From: Cocleimonas sp.
GTDB taxonomy: Bacteria; Pseudomonadota; Gammaproteobacteria; Thiotrichales; Thiotrichaceae
Direction of reading: 5' to 3'
Assembly: GCA_023146675.1 (NCBI GenBank)
Contig: JAGLBQ010000009.1
Location: forward strand, 1-8,415
Length of the DNA: 8,415 bases
Shown here: positions 7,166 through 8,415 of the stretch, one piece after another
How positions within the stretch are numbered: the first letter of the stretch is position 1
Layout of the letters: every line of letters starts with the position of its first letter
Translations under genes and position numbers: made by a program
Notes under the pieces: generated by a model
The model's input: only the letters and a program-made list of their open reading frames with translations
The model's database searches: none
Told to the model about the DNA's origin: nothing

Positions 7166-7531
7166 ATGCAAGAAACTAAAATACAAATTCAGGATGCTTT
7201 TAAACAAAATATGGGCGATGGCGGCAGTTGCTCTGAATCAGAACCTTTTGCCCTACGCACCTTAGATGACAGTATGGAACCTGAATTTGCCACAGGTTGT
7301 ATTATTATTATCGATCCCAGCAATGTGTATCGAGATGGTTCTTATGTATTTGCCAAAGATAATAAAGATGAGTATATCTTTCGCAGACTGCGCATTATGA
7401 ATGAACGCTATTTTTTAGAGCCATTGAATGATCTCTATGAAACCTTTGAAATCAAAAGCACCAAGCAGATTGAAGGCATTATTACCCAGCGTGCAGGGAA
7501 ACGACGCTCTTATCATAAGCATTATGATTAA
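7166..7531 (+). CDS. Stand-alone S24/LexA-like domain protein, probable inactive peptidase
   Basis: A 121-aa protein made almost only of the S24 fold found at the C-terminus of LexA, UmuD and phage repressors; there is no helix-turn-helix. The nucleophile motif DDSMEPEF is present with Ser36, followed by GCIIIIDPSNVYRDGSYVFA (44-63) and EYIFRRLRI (69-77), then YFLEPLN and IEGIITQRAGKRRSYHKHYD at the end. In LexA (Ser119/Lys156) and UmuD (Ser60/Lys97) the catalytic Lys lies 37 residues after the Ser; here that position is Arg73 (codon CGC, 7382-7384). Self-cleavage is therefore doubtful, and no Ala-Gly cleavage site precedes the domain. It lies 27 bases after cysG with GGA at 7155-7157 as ribosome-binding site, so it looks like the last gene of the operon. 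It may be a sensor or binding domain rather than a protease; its partner is unknown. Confidence 0.8.
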   Translation: MQETKIQIQDAFKQNMGDGGSCSESEPFALRTLDDSMEPEFATGCIIIIDPSNVYRDGSYVFAKDNKDEYIFRRLRIMNERYFLEPLNDLYETFEIKSTKQIEGIITQRAGKRRSYHKHYD

Positions 7532-7555
7532 TATTAGAACAAACAATCTTATAAA

Positions 7556-7600
7556 AGAGATCACAAAAAGCGCTCCACTTTTGTGACCTCTATCGTTTTT
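7556..7600 (+). terminator. Probable intrinsic terminator of the dsrS-cysG operon
   Basis: Left arm AGAGATCACAAAA (7556-7568) pairs with TTTTGTGACCTCT (7579-7591) with one mismatch in 13 positions and a 10-base loop. ATCG then TTTTT (7596-7600) follow. The stem is A/T-rich at its top and the T-run is set back four bases, so termination may be moderate. Position 25 bases after the S24-domain gene and before bluB fits the end of the operon. Confidence 0.65.
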
Positions 7601-7675
7601 GCCAACCTGTATTTCACTACCATACACTTTTTTCGGCATCCTTCATTTAAGTAATATTTAGAGAGTCACGTTGTC

Positions 7676-8335
7676 ATGCATATCACTGAAGATGAAAGAA
7701 CGGCTGTATATAAAACAATATATGCTCGTAGAGATGTAAGAAATGAATTCAAGCCAGATGAAGTTCCTCAGGAGGTAATCCAAAGGATTTTAATGGCAGC
7801 TCATCATGCGCCTAGTGTTGGATTCATGCAGCCTTGGGATTTCTTAGTTATAAAAGACATTAAAATTAAACAACAAATTAAAAATGAATTTATAAAAGCA
7901 AATACTGAAGCAGCCAAAATGTTTAATGAAAAAAAGACAAAAGAGTATAAAGCTTTAAAGTTAGAAGGAATTTTAGAAGCACCTATCGGAATATGTGTTA
8001 CATGTGATAGAACTCGAAATGGTCCTACTGTGCTTGGTCGTACATCGATACCTGAAATGGACTTATATAGCTCAGTCTGCGCGATACAAAATATGTGGTT
8101 AGCCGCAAGAGCTGAGAACTTAGGTATGGGATGGGTAAGTATTATTCATAATGATGCATTACAAAGAATACTGAATATACCGACACATATCGTTCCTATT
8201 GCTTATTTGTGTATTGGCTATGTGACTCACTTTCGTAAAAAGCCAGAGCTTGAAGAAAATGGCTGGATAGAGAGGGAAAACCTTGAGAAACTAGTTCACT
8301 TTGATGGATGGGGAAATCAAAAATATTCCAAGTAG
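7676..8335 (+). CDS. bluB: 5,6-dimethylbenzimidazole synthase
   Basis: Flavin-destructase-type enzyme of the nitroreductase fold that breaks reduced FMN in the presence of oxygen to give 5,6-dimethylbenzimidazole, the lower ligand of cobalamin. The 219-aa length fits the family. Motifs: RRDVRNEF (18-25), APSVGFMQPWDF (45-56), LEGILEAPIGICVTCDRTR (96-114), VLGRTSIPEMDLYSSVCAIQN (119-139), WLAARAENLGMGWVSI (141-156), ENGWIERENLEKLV near the end. Asp20 and Ser155 align, with equal spacing, to Asp32 and Ser167, which are needed in the Sinorhizobium enzyme. ATG at 7676 with GAGAG at 7661-7665. It is preceded by a terminator-like hairpin and so probably has its own promoter. By hand count positions 7741-8160 are about 35% G+C, against about 49% for 6601-6840 in cysG, hinting at a different history. 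No B12 riboswitch fits in the 144-base gap upstream. Confidence 0.95.
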   Translation: MHITEDERTAVYKTIYARRDVRNEFKPDEVPQEVIQRILMAAHHAPSVGFMQPWDFLVIKDIKIKQQIKNEFIKANTEAAKMFNEKKTKEYKALKLEGILEAPIGICVTCDRTRNGPTVLGRTSIPEMDLYSSVCAIQNMWLAARAENLGMGWVSIIHNDALQRILNIPTHIVPIAYLCIGYVTHFRKKPELEENGWIERENLEKLVHFDGWGNQKYSK

Positions 8336-8415
8336 AGCATACAAACTCATTCATCATGAATGTCTTGCTTTATCTGCTGTGCAACAAATAGAACCAGCGT
8401 AAATAAAACCAGCGC
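8336..8415. other. Region after bluB, no gene seen
   Basis: It holds a small perfect hairpin, CATTCA (8348-8353) and TGAATG (8357-8362) with a three-base loop, but no proper T-run after it, so it is a weak terminator candidate at best. The octamer AACCAGCG occurs twice near the edge (8392-8399 and 8407-8414), which may be the beginning of a repeat that continues past the window. Confidence 0.35.

Noticed and set aside
7532..7675. Cobalamin riboswitch before bluB
   Set aside because: The gap is only 144 bases, about a third of it is the terminator hairpin, and no B12-box-like element is seen.
1..8415. CRISPR array, tRNA, rRNA, prophage or defence island
   Set aside because: No regular spaced repeats, no tRNA-like cloverleaf or CCA end, no integrase, transposase or nuclease genes are seen on either strand.

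Overview
The window looks like a chromosomal segment of a sulfur-oxidising gammaproteobacterium with moderate to low G+C, perhaps Thiotrichales (Beggiatoa/Thiothrix-like). The taxonomic call is inference. It rests on a PilU-type pilus ATPase, a full-length GlnD, an Enterobacteria-like three-function CysG and, most tellingly, a gene I recognise as probable dsrS, a companion of the reverse dissimilatory sulfite reductase (rDsr) pathway. No dsrAB genes lie in the window.

Layout. Positions 1-707 (minus strand) hold the 5' part of pilU, cut by the window edge. A gene-free divergent spacer follows (708-986), then glnD (987-3557, plus strand), the uridylyltransferase/uridylyl-removing enzyme that sets PII modification. 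The glnD-dsrS spacer (3558-3825) holds an imperfect palindrome of about 138 bp with 10-bp perfect inverted arms and a symmetric inner 8-bp pair, resembling a small non-autonomous element. Next is a tight five-gene plus-strand run (3826-7531): dsrS-like, a 78-aa protein, a 159-aa Cys-containing protein with a basic tail, cysG, and a stand-alone S24/LexA-like domain protein. A hairpin plus T-run (7556-7600) closes the run. After it comes bluB (7676-8335), the flavin-dependent 5,6-dimethylbenzimidazole synthase, which is clearly more A/T-rich than the preceding operon. The last 80 bases hold no gene.

How the genes fit together. CysG makes siroheme, the precursor of the prosthetic group of sulfite reductases, including rDsr. 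Its tight packing with a dsrS-like gene suggests the operon supports cytoplasmic sulfur oxidation. The two short proteins and the S24 protein are uncharacterised as far as I know. The S24 protein keeps the nucleophilic Ser but has Arg exactly where the catalytic Lys is expected. The most interesting hypothesis here is that these three small proteins are accessory or regulatory parts of a sulfur/siroheme module. BluB is also tetrapyrrole-related (cobalamin lower ligand) but sits in its own transcription unit.
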